From Monodelphis domestica (Eukaryota; Chordata; Mammalia; Didelphimorphia; Didelphidae), in NCBI RefSeq assembly GCF_027887165.1, contig NC_077228.1, positions 383,508,456 through 383,572,455 of the forward strand: a stretch of 64,000 nucleotides of DNA. The letters are read 5' to 3'. Position 1 is the stretch's first letter. Each line of letters starts with the position of its first letter. Position numbers and translations under genes: made by a program. Below are positions 34,226 through 45,937 of this stretch, piece after piece. The notes below the pieces were generated by a model. That model saw only the letters and a program-made list of their open reading frames with translations. It was not told the origin of the DNA and ran no database searches.

Positions 34226-34836
34226 CCTGTGGTCCTTAGATTGCAACATCAAAGCAAATGGTAATTTATATTCTCTAACAGCATTTCCTTTAATAAAATT
34301 AAATCCATTTCTGATTTTGAACCATTTTACAGTACTAATGTCCTTCATGGTGAGAATTTGGGTCTTCAGTAGTTATTATTATTATTCATAGTTAGTTATT
34401 ATGCTGAATTTTCATAAATGTTATTCTTCTGGATAATAGATGTGGGGTCCAGACTTAAAGCAGGGTGGATAGTATTCTAAGGGTAGAGTAGGTGCTGATT
34501 TTATTCCTACAGCTCTTGGGCTATCTATCTGTTGGTGGTAGTGGTTTGGCAGCTGGTACTGGGAGTAGCAAGGATGGTGGATTCTTTCCCAAGAATTGCT
34601 TTCTTTGATAATAACTTGAGAGGCCAGGCTAAAATGAGAGCTCTCAGTCTGAAAAATACTATTTCAGAATCTCCTGTGTTTATCTATCCATTGGTGCCAA
34701 AAGATTGGTGATTGACATTCAGGATTCTGGGCCCCTTGTCCACAAGGGATGCTTCACTCAGTGATACTTTCTGGGGCCAAACTGGAATCAGGGAAGTTGC
34801 TAATAAGTATGTATCAAAAAGTCATACAGTATAACC
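34226..34836. other. Unassigned stretch
   Basis: No transposon recognised. Around 34,440-34,780 the sequence is less AT-rich than its surroundings. No supported ORF. Confidence 0.4.
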
Positions 34837-34837
34837 G

Positions 34838-35130
34838 AAAATCATCACAGAGAAAAGGCAATACCATTTGGTGGGAGGAAGAGGAGAAATCAGGAAAGAT
34901 TTCTCAAAGAAGATAGAATTTCAGTTGAGACTTGATAAAAGGCAAGAGAAAATAGGAGAAAGAAGTGAAAAGGGAGAGTGTTGAGAGGCATGAGGGACAA
35001 CCATTGAAAATTCATGGTGTTGGGAGACTGAATATCTTATACAAGCAATAAAAAGGAGGCCTGTGATTCAGGATCCTAAAATATGTGGAAGGGAGTAGGA
35101 TCTTGTAAAGCAATTTATGATAAGTGAGTA
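34838..35130 (-). mobile_element. LINE-2 fragment, reverse
   Basis: 'gaaagatttctcaaagaaga', 'tagaatttcagttgagactt', 'gatttgataaaag'-type spacing, 'gggacaaccattgaaaattc' and 'atgtggaagggagtaggatc' correspond to the complement of the L2 C-terminal region. Confidence 0.65.
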
Positions 35131-35479
35131 TATTGAAATTACTGTGCTCTAAGAAATAATGAATATGATGAATACAGAGAAGCATGGGAAAATTTCTGTG
35201 AAAGAATATATTCTGAAACATATCCAGGAAAATAATATAGACAATAACTGACAATATAAATGAAAAGAATCAAAATTGAATATTGCAAAATTATAAGTTT
35301 GGGACCCTCAAAATATATAAGAAGGAAATTTTCTTTGTTTCTTTGCAGAAATTAGGGATTATTGGTATGGAACACTTCACATCAGATTTTATCAATATTA
35401 TTTAGTTTTTGTGAGCTATTTCCCCCTAACTTTTGAATTTGCTTATAAGTTTTCTTTCTATAAGGAGAGAAGGCAGAAT

Positions 35480-35710
35480 GATATATTGGGAAATGTAGGT
35501 AACTTAAGAACAAACAAAAAAAACCAATAATTTTTAAAAATCATTGGTAACTTTGGAAAAAGGCTATTTCAACTGGTTGATAAGGTCAAAAGCTAAATTA
35601 GATTGCAAAGGATTGAGAAATGAGTGAGAGTGACAAAATGCAGGTGACCATGATAGACAAATTATTCTAGGACTTTGTTTATGAAAGGGAGTATGGGAAA
35701 ATAAACCAAG
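35480..35710 (-). mobile_element. LINE-2 fragment, reverse
   Basis: 'aatcattggtaactttggaa', 'aggtcaaaagctaaattaga', 'ttgcaaaggattgagaaatg' and 'attattctaggactttgttt' follow the order of reverse L2 upstream of the previous fragment. The two probably come from one insertion with an internal gap. Confidence 0.7.
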
Positions 35711-35759
35711 GAGCTAATAAAGTCAAGTTAGGTTATCTTAAGTATGGAGGAGACTCATT

Positions 35760-36115
35760 CTTTATTAATGAAAAAAGTACTTATTATGTGCCAGGCACTA
35801 TACTAGGGAAATATTTATAAAAAGAAAAAAAATTCTACCCTCAAGGAGTTTACATTCCAATGTGGTCTGGTGAGGGGAGATGTGAATAGCCAATATATAT
35901 TGCAGAGTGTTGGTAAAGGAAGAGTAAAGTCACAGGGTTTATAAGTAGAGTCAAAGGCCAAAAGAATTATGTGTTCTTTCCAGAAATAATAATATTATCA
36001 ATTTGATTATTGTTCCCAGTGAGAGGGAAAGAAGAGATGCTCAGAAGACATGGCAGGAGGGTGGCATGGTTGGGTAACTGGGGCCAGCCAAATGTGAAGC
36101 ATATTCACTAATAAA
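35760..36115 (-). mobile_element. LINE-2 3' end, reverse
   Basis: 'aagtacttattatgtgccag', 'gcactatactagggaaatat' and 'taccctcaaggagtttacat' are a clear complement of the L2 3' end. The later part ('ccagccaaatgtgaagcata') shares a short block with 36,447 and 36,639. Confidence 0.75.
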
Positions 36116-36204
36116 CAGAGCCCATAGGACAGAGCTGGAGTTCTTCATGGTAGGAAGGTAGCTTGATTGGGTGGCTGGCATCAGGATGGCATAGTAGGAG
36201 AGAG

Positions 36205-36331
36205 GGAAAAGGGAATAAGCATTCACATTACACCCATTACATATCAAGAATTGTGGTAAACTGGGCATACAAATCCAAAAAAAAAAAAGAATCCCTGCCC
36301 ACAAGGAGGTTATAATCTAATTCAGGAAGAC

Positions 36332-36413
<82 letters not shown>

Positions 36414-36680
36414 AAAGAGGAAGGGGAAAGAGAAAAGAAGACTATGAAATCCAAAGAAGTGCAGCCAAATGGGAAATGAGATGTCTGCACCGGTGCAGTA
36501 AAATGGACATTTTAGTAAGAACTCTCCACTCTGGTCTCACATCAAAGGGCCCTCAATGTCAGATGGTACTAATGAGGTATGAGTGTCAGGGCTGATAGGA
36601 TCTTGGAAGGTGAATATATTCCTGAGGGCATGGTGGAGAAATCCAAAGGAGTGAAGCTAGATGGGAAACACATTCACTAG
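36205..36680 (-). mobile_element. Second LINE-2-like 3' region, reverse, with (AG)n
   Basis: 'attacatatcaagaattgtg', 'aatccctgcccacaaggagg' and 'ttataatctaattcaggaag' are the complement of an L2 3' end. An (AG)n run follows. The block 'gaaatccaaagaagtgcagc' (about 36,447) recurs as 'gaaatccaaaggagtgaagc' (about 36,639). Confidence 0.6.
36334..36411 (+). repeat. (AG)n microsatellite
   Basis: About 39 perfect AG units. Like the tract at 10,373, it sits within a minus-strand LINE-2, a little inside the 3' end. Confidence 0.98.
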
Positions 36681-36699
36681 TGTTCATTTTTGCTTTAAA

Positions 36700-37440
36700 T
36701 ATATACTGATCACAACCTAAGGAATACTAATTTTCCTAAGGAATACTGGAGAGGGGGCAGAGAAGGGACCAGTGCTATAGACTTTATTAGACATAAGCAG
36801 AAGGACCAAAGAACAGAAATATTAGACCATCAAAGATCTGTTCTAGCAAAAAAGAAGAATCAATCAGACCACTTCTATACAATCCCAAAGGAACTGTTAG
36901 CTGAATAATAGAGAGCTTTATATCCTCTACAAACATGGAATTGAACATAAGGTCTATGTTCATGCATTCCAATGATATAATAAGATAAACAAGAACAGAG
37001 GTTAGATATCTAGGACTCATGCTTGACACATTTGGGGATTGTACTGAATAAGAAGTCCTAGAAGGAAAGTTGGACCTGACTCATGCTTGTATAGCAGGAG
37101 AATTCTCTTTTGCCTTTACACAGAGGTGTAAATGATCAAATATTCAGGCTCTTGGTAACCACAAGAGAGGTAAGGAAATGACATCAAATTTTCTTATTGA
37201 TTCATCCTATATCCCTGAAGACCAGGGAACTCCAACATTCACTAAATGGCTTATTTTTCATAAATACATATAAAGAGAGGAAAAAAAGAAATTGGTTATA
37301 AATAAAATGGAAAGAAAGATAGGGAGATTCAATTAGTTTTAGATTCAGTCAGGTAAACTCTAACTATACCCTCTTGATTTGGGCAGTAAGGTACAAAGTA
37401 TTCCTTGAATTGTCTCTGAAGACTCTCTTACATCTTGACT
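36700..37440. other. Unassigned stretch
   Basis: No recognised repeat body. The 80-codon minus frame (36,787-37,029) is hydrophobic and has no domain. Confidence 0.4.
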
Positions 37441-37464
37441 ATATTTTAAGCAGTTAATCTAATG

Positions 37465-37800
37465 TTAGTTCGGTTGAACAGACGGAAGAAACCAATAAGA
37501 AGGTTCAATGGCTGAGATGGCGATGCAGCAAAGCACTGTGGAGTGCTTAGGGCGTGTTGGAGCACAAAAGACAACACGGCCATCCAATGCAGCTGAGGAA
37601 GTCTCCAGGCATAACAACTTTTCGTGCCATTGGACCCAGGCTTCCAACGCCAAGAGAGTGGGACTGTCTCTGTGCATCGACTTTTCCACTTAAATCTCCT
37701 TCACACACAAGTATCTTTGTGCACACTCATCTATCATAGATGAAAACGCACAAAGACAATTGTCATCCTCGGTTACCGAGAGACTAGTACTACTAGTTAA
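37465..37800 (+). mobile_element. SINE with 'gtcattggtcc'-type tail, copy 1
   Basis: 'gcaaagcactgtggagtgct', 'ttttcgtgccattggaccca', 'tgtctctgtgcatcgacttt' and 'cacttaaatctccttcacac' share order and sequence with 44,640-44,895. The tail here is partly altered ('gacaattgtcatcctcggtt'). From memory the family is a marsupial SINE with an RTE-type tail; the formal name is unresolved. Overlapping small frames on both strands (37,465-37,739) are read-through of the SINE. Confidence 0.65.
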
Positions 37801-38559
37801 TCTCATAGTCCAGTTTTGAACAAAAGGGTAGGGATCTCAGTGACTTTAGGCCATATTTTGCATCAGGAAATGACTAAAATTAAGGGGGAAATTATTTTGT
37901 CTTATTTATTATTTAGGTTCAACTAAATAATAAGTGAAATAATTGTATCCAGTGGAATAGGAGCATGGTGGAGTTTAAACCATTAATAATTATAAAGAAC
38001 TTTAAGGACACTAATAAAAGATGTTACTCAAGGACACAAGATCATACACCAGAACTCTTAGCAAAGATATAGAAATAGAAAAATTTTGAAAAGTAAGATA
38101 TACTTCTATATGCTGCTTTTGAAAGCAAGGGAAGATAGGCAATCACAGTTATTCAACAGCAGATTCATTTTGTATTTGGAGTTTAAAAAAATAATTACCT
38201 CTTCTCCTGTTCAAAACAATAGATTTATAGAACTGATGGTTCATGCAGCTATCTTGTGAAAGCCCAAATTTTTACCTTCTCTGTTATGAGACCTCAGGTA
38301 TTTAGAGAAGTAGGTAATATCATATGGGAAAGAGAAACAAACAAAACTGATTAGGTGATATTCTTGGTAACTCATTAATATAGTGCCATATGCAAGGCCC
38401 TATTGCTTACTTTATGATGCAAATAAGCATTTCATCTCTAAGTGCTTTACTATAATGACACACCCCAAAATGCTAGTAATTAGGATAATTACTTTTGCCA
38501 AAGAACTGAGCATATGCAAGATTGTGACGGAGTGTGTTTATAATTATTCACATCAAGGG
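37801..38559. other. Unassigned stretch with a short hairpin
   Basis: AT-rich with no transposon recognised. An 11-bp stem ('ttattatttag' at 37,906-37,916 and its complement at 37,923-37,933) has a 6-base loop. No supported gene. Confidence 0.4.
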
Positions 38560-38930
38560 AAAGTCAGTGTTTGAGTTCAGCTGAGCATTGTGAGAGACGG
38601 CACCCTGGTGGGATTAGACATCAGTTTGGATCCTTCTTTTTGAGGTCTTCTGTGCCCCAGTTGGTATCGGAAGGATCCCCTATTGTTGTTGTTTCTTCTT
38701 GCCTTAAGGAAAGCTGCCCACCCCACACCCCTCACAACCCCCTTCTGTGAGTCTTCTCATCACTGCAGTGAACCATCTGGATAAAGAAGACAGGATGAAA
38801 TTCCCTTTGGAAGTTGTTAGTGCTGTCCCACCGTTGGCTCCCAGGATCTCCAGAGATTTAGCCTCTTCACTGACTTTCTCCCCAACAGGAAGCTGATTGC
38901 ATCATCTCTACAGTTCTGTCACTTTCTGCC
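38560..38930. other. GC-richer unassigned island
   Basis: About 370 bp visibly less AT-rich than the rest, with 'cccaccccacacccctcaca' and 'ccgttggctcccaggatctc'. It is not a repeat family I know. It could be an LTR relic, a non-coding exon or a regulatory element. The 65-codon frame downstream (38,937-39,134) has no domain. Confidence 0.4.
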
Positions 38931-39224
38931 ATTTAAATGAATCTCAAGGAAAAGAAAAATCTGCAAAAGACCCTCAGAGATGTCAGTGAGAGAGTGTGGG
39001 TTGCTATCCTCTTACTCCTAGGTGAGCTTGGTATTATTGACCATGTATGCATTAGAGTAGTATGTTTAAAGTCCTCAACTGTTCTCTGGAAAAGCAGAAA
39101 GAGTTCATTAGTATCCCATGAAATATATGAATAGTGGGTTTTCCCAAAGCATTCAAATAAAGGTCCTTAACATTAGAGTAAAACTATTCTTCATGTGTCA
39201 TGCACCCAAGGTCCTTCCCCATCT

Positions 39225-39317
39225 TTCTCATCTTGTCAACTAAAATTTGGTATTCAAAATTGCATATGATATTTCAGATAGGGTCTGATCACGGCAGAAT
39301 ATAAAATGTATAGGACC
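39225..39317 (-). mobile_element. CR1/L3 fragment, reverse
   Basis: 'ttgcatatgatatttcagat' followed by 'agggtctgatcacggcagaa' is the complement of the CR1 coding segment around 'ctgctctggtgag..cctggagtat'. It ends where the reverse MAR1 begins. Confidence 0.65.
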
Positions 39318-39556
39318 ATGTTTATTGTTTAGTCATTTTCATGTCCAAATTTTTGTGACCTCTTTTGGGGTTTTCTTGGCAAAGACACAGGAGTGGTTTG
39401 TCATTTCCTTCTCCAGCTCATTATACAGATGAGTAAACAGAAGAAAACAGAGTTAAGTGGTTTGCCCAGTAAGTGTCTGAATCTGAATTTGAACTCAGAT
39501 CTTTCTGACTCAAGATCTGGCACAATATCCATTGTGTCTACTAGCTGCTCTTGTAT
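39318..39556 (-). mobile_element. MAR1-type SINE, reverse
   Basis: 'ttgtttagtcattttcatgt', 'ggggttttcttggcaaagac', 'tttgtcatttccttctccag' and 'gaactcagatctttctgact'. Complete or nearly so. Confidence 0.88.
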
Positions 39557-39564
39557 AGCATCAG

Positions 39565-40440
39565 CTATTTAGAATCAAAAGGGGCCTATGTGATCATTGA
39601 GTCAAACCCTTCATTTTTCAGATGAAGAAACTGCAGTTCTTATGCCCAATGGGCCCACTGTTTGCCCTTTGATCCAGCCATAGCACTGCTGAGTTTGTAC
39701 CCCAAAGAAATAATAAGGAAAAAGATCTATACAAAAATATTCATAGCTGAGCTGTTTGTGGTGGCAAAAAAAATTGGAAAATGAGGGGATGACCTTCAAT
39801 TGGGGAATGACTGAACAAATTGTGGTATATGTTGGTGATGGAATACTATTGTGCTCAAAGGAAAACTAAAGTGGAGGAATTCCATGTGAACTGGAAGGAC
39901 CTCCAGGAACTCATGCAGTGCAAAAGGAGCAGAAACAAGAGAATATTGTACACAGAGACTGATACACTGTGGCACAATCAAATGTAATGGACTTCTCCAT
40001 TAGTGGCAATGCAGTGATCCTGAACAACTTGGAGGGATTTATGAGAAAGAATACTATCCACATTCAGGGGAAAAACTATGGGAGTAGAAACACAAAAGAA
40101 GAACAACTGCTGCTCTATTACATGGGTCAAGTGGGCTATGATTTGGGATGTAGACTCTAAACGATCACCCTAGTGCAAACATCAAAAATATGGAAATGGG
40201 TTTTGATCAAGGACACATTTAAAACCCAGTGGAATTGCATGTCAGCTATGGGAAGGGGTGTGGGGAGGGGAAGTAAAGAATATGATTCTTGTAACAGAGG
40301 GAAAATGTACTAAATTGACTAATTAAATAAAATTTTCAACAAATAAAAAAGAAACTGCAGTTCTGAGAATTTAAAGAAATTGAGTTCACACAGCTAGCAG
40401 ATGTCAGGGAAAATTCAAGCCAAGTTCTCCCTTGACTTTC
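39565..40440 (-). mobile_element. MIR-type SINE, reverse, split by a LINE-1
   Basis: The left part (to 39,640) ends 'ttttcagatgaagaaactgc'. The right part (from 40,365) resumes 'gagaatttaaagaaattgag', 'ttcacacagctagcagatgt' and 'caagttctcccttgactttc'. Removing the L1 and one copy of the target duplication restores a continuous SINE. Confidence 0.75.
39641..40348 (+). mobile_element. 5'-truncated LINE-1 with 16-bp target duplication
   Basis: A 0.7-kb L1 3' end closely related to the long copy: 'gccctttgatccagccatag', 'tttgtaccccaaagaaataa', 'gatgaccttcaattggggaa', 'gactgatacactgtggcaca' and 'ggacttctccattagtggca' align with 57,560-58,250. It ends in 'aacaaataaaaa'. Flanks 39,625-39,640 and 40,349-40,364 are identical ('aagaaactgcagttct'), the signature of target-primed reverse transcription. 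ORF2 stops and small frames inside it are remnants only. Confidence 0.95.
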
Positions 40441-40474
40441 CACTGGCCATCTCACATCCCCAGAATGCCTTCTG

Positions 40475-40795
40475 TCACCTCTAGCTCATAGGATCCCTCT
40501 CTTAAAGTCTTAGTTGAATTATGACCTTCTACATAAAAGTTTCTCTCATGCCCCCAACGAGTTGTGTTCTCTTCCCTAACTACCTTGCATTTAATTATTT
40601 TATATTTATGTGTATTTATTCTCTTTGTATTTGTTATGTGCTTTCTTATAAATTTTCTTATGTCTACCCTATTATAATGTAAATTCCGCATGAATAGAGA
40701 TCATTTCATTCTTTGCATTGATATCTCTAGCATCTAACATGGTGTCTGGTATATACTAAGTACTCAATATGTGCTTGATTGATTCTAAGTTCTGT
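40475..40795 (+). mobile_element. LINE-2 3' end
   Basis: 'agttgaattatgaccttcta', 'ctaactaccttgcatttaat', 'tgtctaccctattataatgt', 'gcatctaacatggtgtctgg' and 'aagtactcaatatgtgcttg' follow the L2 3' UTR to its terminal repeat. Confidence 0.8.
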
Positions 40796-40799
40796 ACTC

Positions 40800-41094
40800 C
40801 TTCTATTATATCACACTTATTTCATGATGCATGAGGTAGGCTCAGGAGGAGGAGGATTAGATGTTAGCATGGTATCCTATCTAGTCCAGAAGTAGTGGGC
40901 AGGGCTGAAAGACAAAAGTCTTCTGAATGGTTTGTTTTCTACTGAGGGCCAGAAAAGTAGGAAGCAGCACTGATTCTGACTTCCTTTTTAAAGAAGTTGA
41001 TCTTAGCAGCCCAAAGGTGAAGCAGTCTGTTTGCTTGCCTGTTATGCTCAACCAAGCAGACAGTGGAGCAAGGATCTGTCTGTTTGTTGGTCTG

Positions 41095-41147
<53 letters not shown>

Positions 41148-41540
41148 CCTCTTCTGTATGTCTATCTATCCGTCTGCCTGTCTGTCTCCTTACATCTATC
41201 ACCTTGCTAGGAGTTGGAGAGTCCTTTTAGTTTTATGTCGAAGAAGACACAACTAGTCCCAGGAAAGGCAATAAAAGTCCATCACATTTAGTGGAATACT
41301 TGTGTTTCTTTTATATTCTTGCTATTTCTTTTTTTAAGACAAAGACAATTAAAAAATCTCTCAGCTTTTATTGTTAATTAAAAAAACTACCACTTGATTT
41401 GGCATTTGCTATTTCTTTTTGTTGTGGTGGTTCAGTTTTCATTTATTTTATTCTGCAAAGATTCATTTTCTTTCGCTCTCACCCCCTGGACTTAAAAGAA
41501 AAAAATATCTCTGTAATAAGTAAGCATAGATAAGGAAGAA
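40800..41540. other. Unassigned stretch with CT repeat
   Basis: No transposon recognised. A (CT)n tract is at 41,099-41,144, followed by 'tgtctatctatccgtctgcc'. The frames on both strands at 40,927-41,256 owe their length to the repeat (Ser-Leu or Arg-Glu runs). Confidence 0.45.
41099..41144 (+). repeat. (CT)n microsatellite
   Basis: 23 perfect CT units within a longer pyrimidine-rich, CTGT-containing patch. Confidence 0.97.
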
Positions 41541-41542
41541 AT

Positions 41543-41788
41543 AAAATAAGCATTTATTAACCACTTAATATGTCCCAAGCACCATGCTAAATTTATTACA
41601 AACTATCACATTTATTTCCTGCAAAAGCCTACTATCTCCATTTTATACTTGAAGAAAGTGGGGCAGAAGTTTAGTGACTTGCTCAGGGTTATGCGGTTGC
41701 TAAGTACCTGAGGCCAGATTAAACTTAGATTTTTCTGAACTCAAATCCCCACACTATCCACTGTACCACCTATTCCATGTTCAAAAAT
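41543..41788 (-). mobile_element. THER1/MIR CORE-SINE, reverse
   Basis: 'aagcatttattaaccactta', 'tgtcccaagcaccatgctaa', 'gtgacttgctcagggttatg' and 'cccacactatccactgtacc'. A full reverse copy from the L2-like tail to the tRNA-like head. Confidence 0.82.
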
Positions 41789-41794
41789 GTGTGT

Positions 41795-42055
41795 CTCACT
41801 AATGATGATAAATTCCACCAACCTCCAGAGAAAAACTAATGGAGTCTGGTTGCAGACCAAAACATACAATAATTCACTTTCTTTCTTCTTTTTGAGATCT
41901 CTTACACAAAATGACTAATATGGAAAAATGTTTTATAAGATTGCAAATGTAAAATCTATACCAGATTGTTTAACATCTGGGAGAGGGGGGGAATGGATGG
42001 ATGGATGGATGGACAAAGGGTGGGAATAAGGGAAAGATTTTGGAACTTAATTTTT
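41795..42055 (+). mobile_element. LINE-1 3' UTR, older class
   Basis: 'accaacctccagagaaaaac', 'taatggagtctggttgcaga', 'gagatctcttacacaaaatg' and 'taacatctgggagagggggg' match the layout at 5,880-6,110. A short (ATGG)n run (41,993-42,012) has grown in the purine-rich part. Confidence 0.8.
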
Positions 42056-42520
42056 TTTTCAATCTATCTCAATCTACAACCCAACAGTCTCTAATCCAAA
42101 ATTATTTGCTCATTCAAATTAACTCATTCACCAACCATTCTGTCTTCCACATCCAAAAAAAAGTAAAAAGAACATTGGTCTTCAACAGACTATGTGGAGA
42201 TTATTCAAAGACTTTAAGTACCTCTCTATCTGTAACAGTTTTGGTAGAGAAACCTGGACAGTGATTATAACATCCCAGATGGAGAAACATAGGTAGCATT
42301 TCTTGCAAAGTCCAATGCTCTAATGCCTATATCATTGCTGGTGAAACATTACAGTACATTGTGGTGCCTTGAACATAGTGAGTGAATAATATGTTTATTG
42401 AATTAAATTTAATGAAATATGTATGGTCTTGAGAATATGGTTTTAAGAAAGGAATGACTTTTAGCAGTTTTGAAAAGAGGACATATTGACCACAAAATAA
42501 CTTAGTCACTCAATTTCCAC
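42056..42520. other. Unassigned stretch
   Basis: No recognised repeat. The plus frame 42,001-42,264 is mostly L1 3' UTR and chance sequence. Confidence 0.4.
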
Positions 42521-42524
42521 TAGG

Positions 42525-42800
42525 GTAATAATAACAATAATAGCATGTTCTCTTTATGGTTTCCAAACCATTTTACATATTTCACTACATTTGATCCTTC
42601 CAGTAACCCTCTTAACCCTCTAAGTTGGGAGTTACTATTATCCTCCCCATTTCACAAATGAGGAAACTGAGACTGAGAGAAGTGAAGTGAATTAATCTGG
42701 AATCAAACAGCTGGTAAATGACTAGCACAGAATTCAAATTTAGGTCTTCCAAATTTCAGGTCCAGTTCTCTCTCCACTATGCCACCTAAGTGTCTCAGGG
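42525..42800 (-). mobile_element. THER1/MIR CORE-SINE, reverse
   Basis: 'ttccaaaccattttacatat', 'tttgatccttccagtaaccc', 'cacaaatgaggaaactgaga' and 'tctctctccactatgccacc'. A complete reverse copy. Confidence 0.88.
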
Positions 42801-44063
<1,263 letters not shown>

Positions 44064-44457
44064 ATGAAGGCAAGGGTTATATGGGGCTCATTTTTACTTG
44101 TAAAGCAAGCACAGCTGTGAGGAAAGGACCTAGAAAAAAAGCTAAAACCAGTCTTTTTTCTACAGAGATTATTCAAAACAGAGGGTCCCTCCACCAACAA
44201 GGTGGTGAAGGCCATTCAATAAATCCAGACCCAAGAACACATGCCCTAGTAGAAAGGAGAAGGTCCAAAGAGTAAGCAGGAAAATCAGAAATGAGTGCTG
44301 AAGAATATGTTAGAGAAATACTGAGCAAAATCTAGCTCACAGATAAACAAACCAACAGAGATCATAAAAACTTAAAGAAGAATGAGTAAACAAGGCAGAG
44401 TCCAAAATACCATGAATAAGTAGTAAGACTGAGAAGGAAGATGAAGCAAAAATACCA
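44064..44457. other. Unassigned stretch
   Basis: Purine-rich on the plus strand. No recognised repeat or gene. Confidence 0.4.
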
Positions 44458-44575
44458 ATCTATCCTCAACTTTCATGGGGTTACATTCCAAGAAAATGGG
44501 GAAAGTGAAAAATAAGCATTGATGCATTGAATCTTTGGGAAATAGAAGGTTAGGTTCCTGCAACCATCACTGTTT
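44458..44575 (+). mobile_element. Possible Tigger-type DNA transposon fragment
   Basis: 'ctatcctcaactttcatggg' then 'gttacattccaagaaaatgg' and 'aaagtgaaaaataagcattg' resemble the end of Tigger/pogo-type elements ('ctcgactttcgcggggttacgttcc', 'gcgaaagtgaaaaatccgc'), with the usual loss of CpGs. Only one end is recognised. Confidence 0.35.
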
Positions 44576-44639
44576 GTAATCTTCCACTGGAGATTATTAA
44601 CTATACACTTTTCTGAATATAATTCTTTGTAACAAAACA

Positions 44640-44895
44640 TCAATTGTTTTAAGCAGTTGAAGCAAGCACTATAGAGCTCTTAGAGCTTGCTCAGACATCA
44701 AAAATGGCAATGTGATTCACTGCATTCTGAGCCATTGCCAGTCATCCTGACTTTTGTCTTGCCAATGGACTTTAATGACTCTGAAAAAGAGAAGCTGATA
44801 TCTTTGTACAGCTGTGCCTCACTTAAATCCCACTCACAAGCAAGTCAAGACATCATCCTATGATGTCATTGGTCCTCTTCAAAAACAAAGAAGAA
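44640..44895 (+). mobile_element. SINE with 'gatgtcattggtcctcttc' tail, copy 2
   Basis: 'aagcactatagagctcttag', 'gattcactgcattctgagcc', 'ttgtcttgccaatggacttt', 'gctgtgcctcacttaaatcc', 'aagtcaagacatcatcctat', 'gatgtcattggtcctcttca', then an A-rich end. A near-complete copy, the best guide to this family in the window. Related to 37,465-37,800 and to the tails at 4,722 and 63,830. Confidence 0.75.
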
Positions 44896-45202
44896 ATTTA
44901 AAAAAAAATACTACACTCACAATTGCAATGTCTCTGACAGTACTGTGAGATGATTTTACTGAAACCTAAATACCTAAATCTCAAATATGTAGTATATAAA
45001 CGACAGCAAAAATGATCATACAAAATTATATAAAAGAGATGTATAAATTGATATTAAGTAGGTACTGAAATCTACATGTCTAAATTAATTTTGCAAATGA
45101 CTAGAAAAAGTCATGAGAAAAGAAATCTGCATTAAAAAATTAATCCTTGTATCCTTTGGGAGAAAGAAAATAATAATAAATTATAGTTTGAAAAACTGGA
45201 AA

Positions 45203-45398
45203 AAAGTGTTTCCTCACAACAGCCCTATGATATTGGTTTAAACTATTATTATTACTATTGTACAGATGTGGAAACTAAGACTTAGAGAAATTAATTTTTT
45301 AACAACTTGCAAATATCTGATCAAGATAGGAACCCAGATCTGTCTAGATTCCAGGTCCAATGCTTTTTTCACATCATATTGCCTCTATATGTCTTATA
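45203..45398 (-). mobile_element. MIR-type CORE-SINE, reverse
   Basis: 'cctcacaacagccctatgat', 'attgtacagatgtggaaact', 'gacttagagaaattaatttt' and 'gaacccagatctgtctagat'. CORE to head in reverse. Confidence 0.72.
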
Positions 45399-45937
45399 GA
45401 CACTAAAGTTCTTATTTTTTCAGTAGAGAAAATGGCCAGATTTGGCGAAATCAAGTTGGAAATATCTTCTATACATTAGATGTGCTAGGGCAACTCGAAA
45501 TTCATAAGATGGAAGAATCATTTGTTAAAATGAACAATGTTGTATTTTAACAGAGAGGAATAGAGCAATGTTCCAATGTGAGCTCTTGAGTCTTCCAGTC
45601 TTGCAACTTGCAATACATATATATGGCTACCCATATGTGTGACTTTTCTCCATAAATTCATTGTGAGGTGGAGCAGATTCCTCTAGTTCTCTTGATAGTA
45701 AAGGAGTACCAAAGAAATATAAGGGCTAATTATTGGTTATTGGTAGCTCTTGCTACAAAATCAGTCCATGTTTTCTGATGAAATTGTTTACACTGCTTCT
45801 GTATTCCCTTCTTTGTAAAGTGTGACCAACTACTCACACCCATGATGCATCTTTCCATTGCTGTCAGGGTGATCCTCAACTTCAGTTCTTCAGAGACCAT
45901 AGTATTCCAGTTGCTTACCTGAGTCATATAATATGAC
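45399..45937. other. Unassigned stretch, possible LINE relic
   Basis: The segment 45,760-45,930 ('atgcatctttccattgctgt', 'cagggtgatcctcaacttca') reads like the complement of a coding repeat, but I cannot name it. The 89-codon minus frame (45,730-45,999) partly overlaps LINE-2. Confidence 0.35.
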
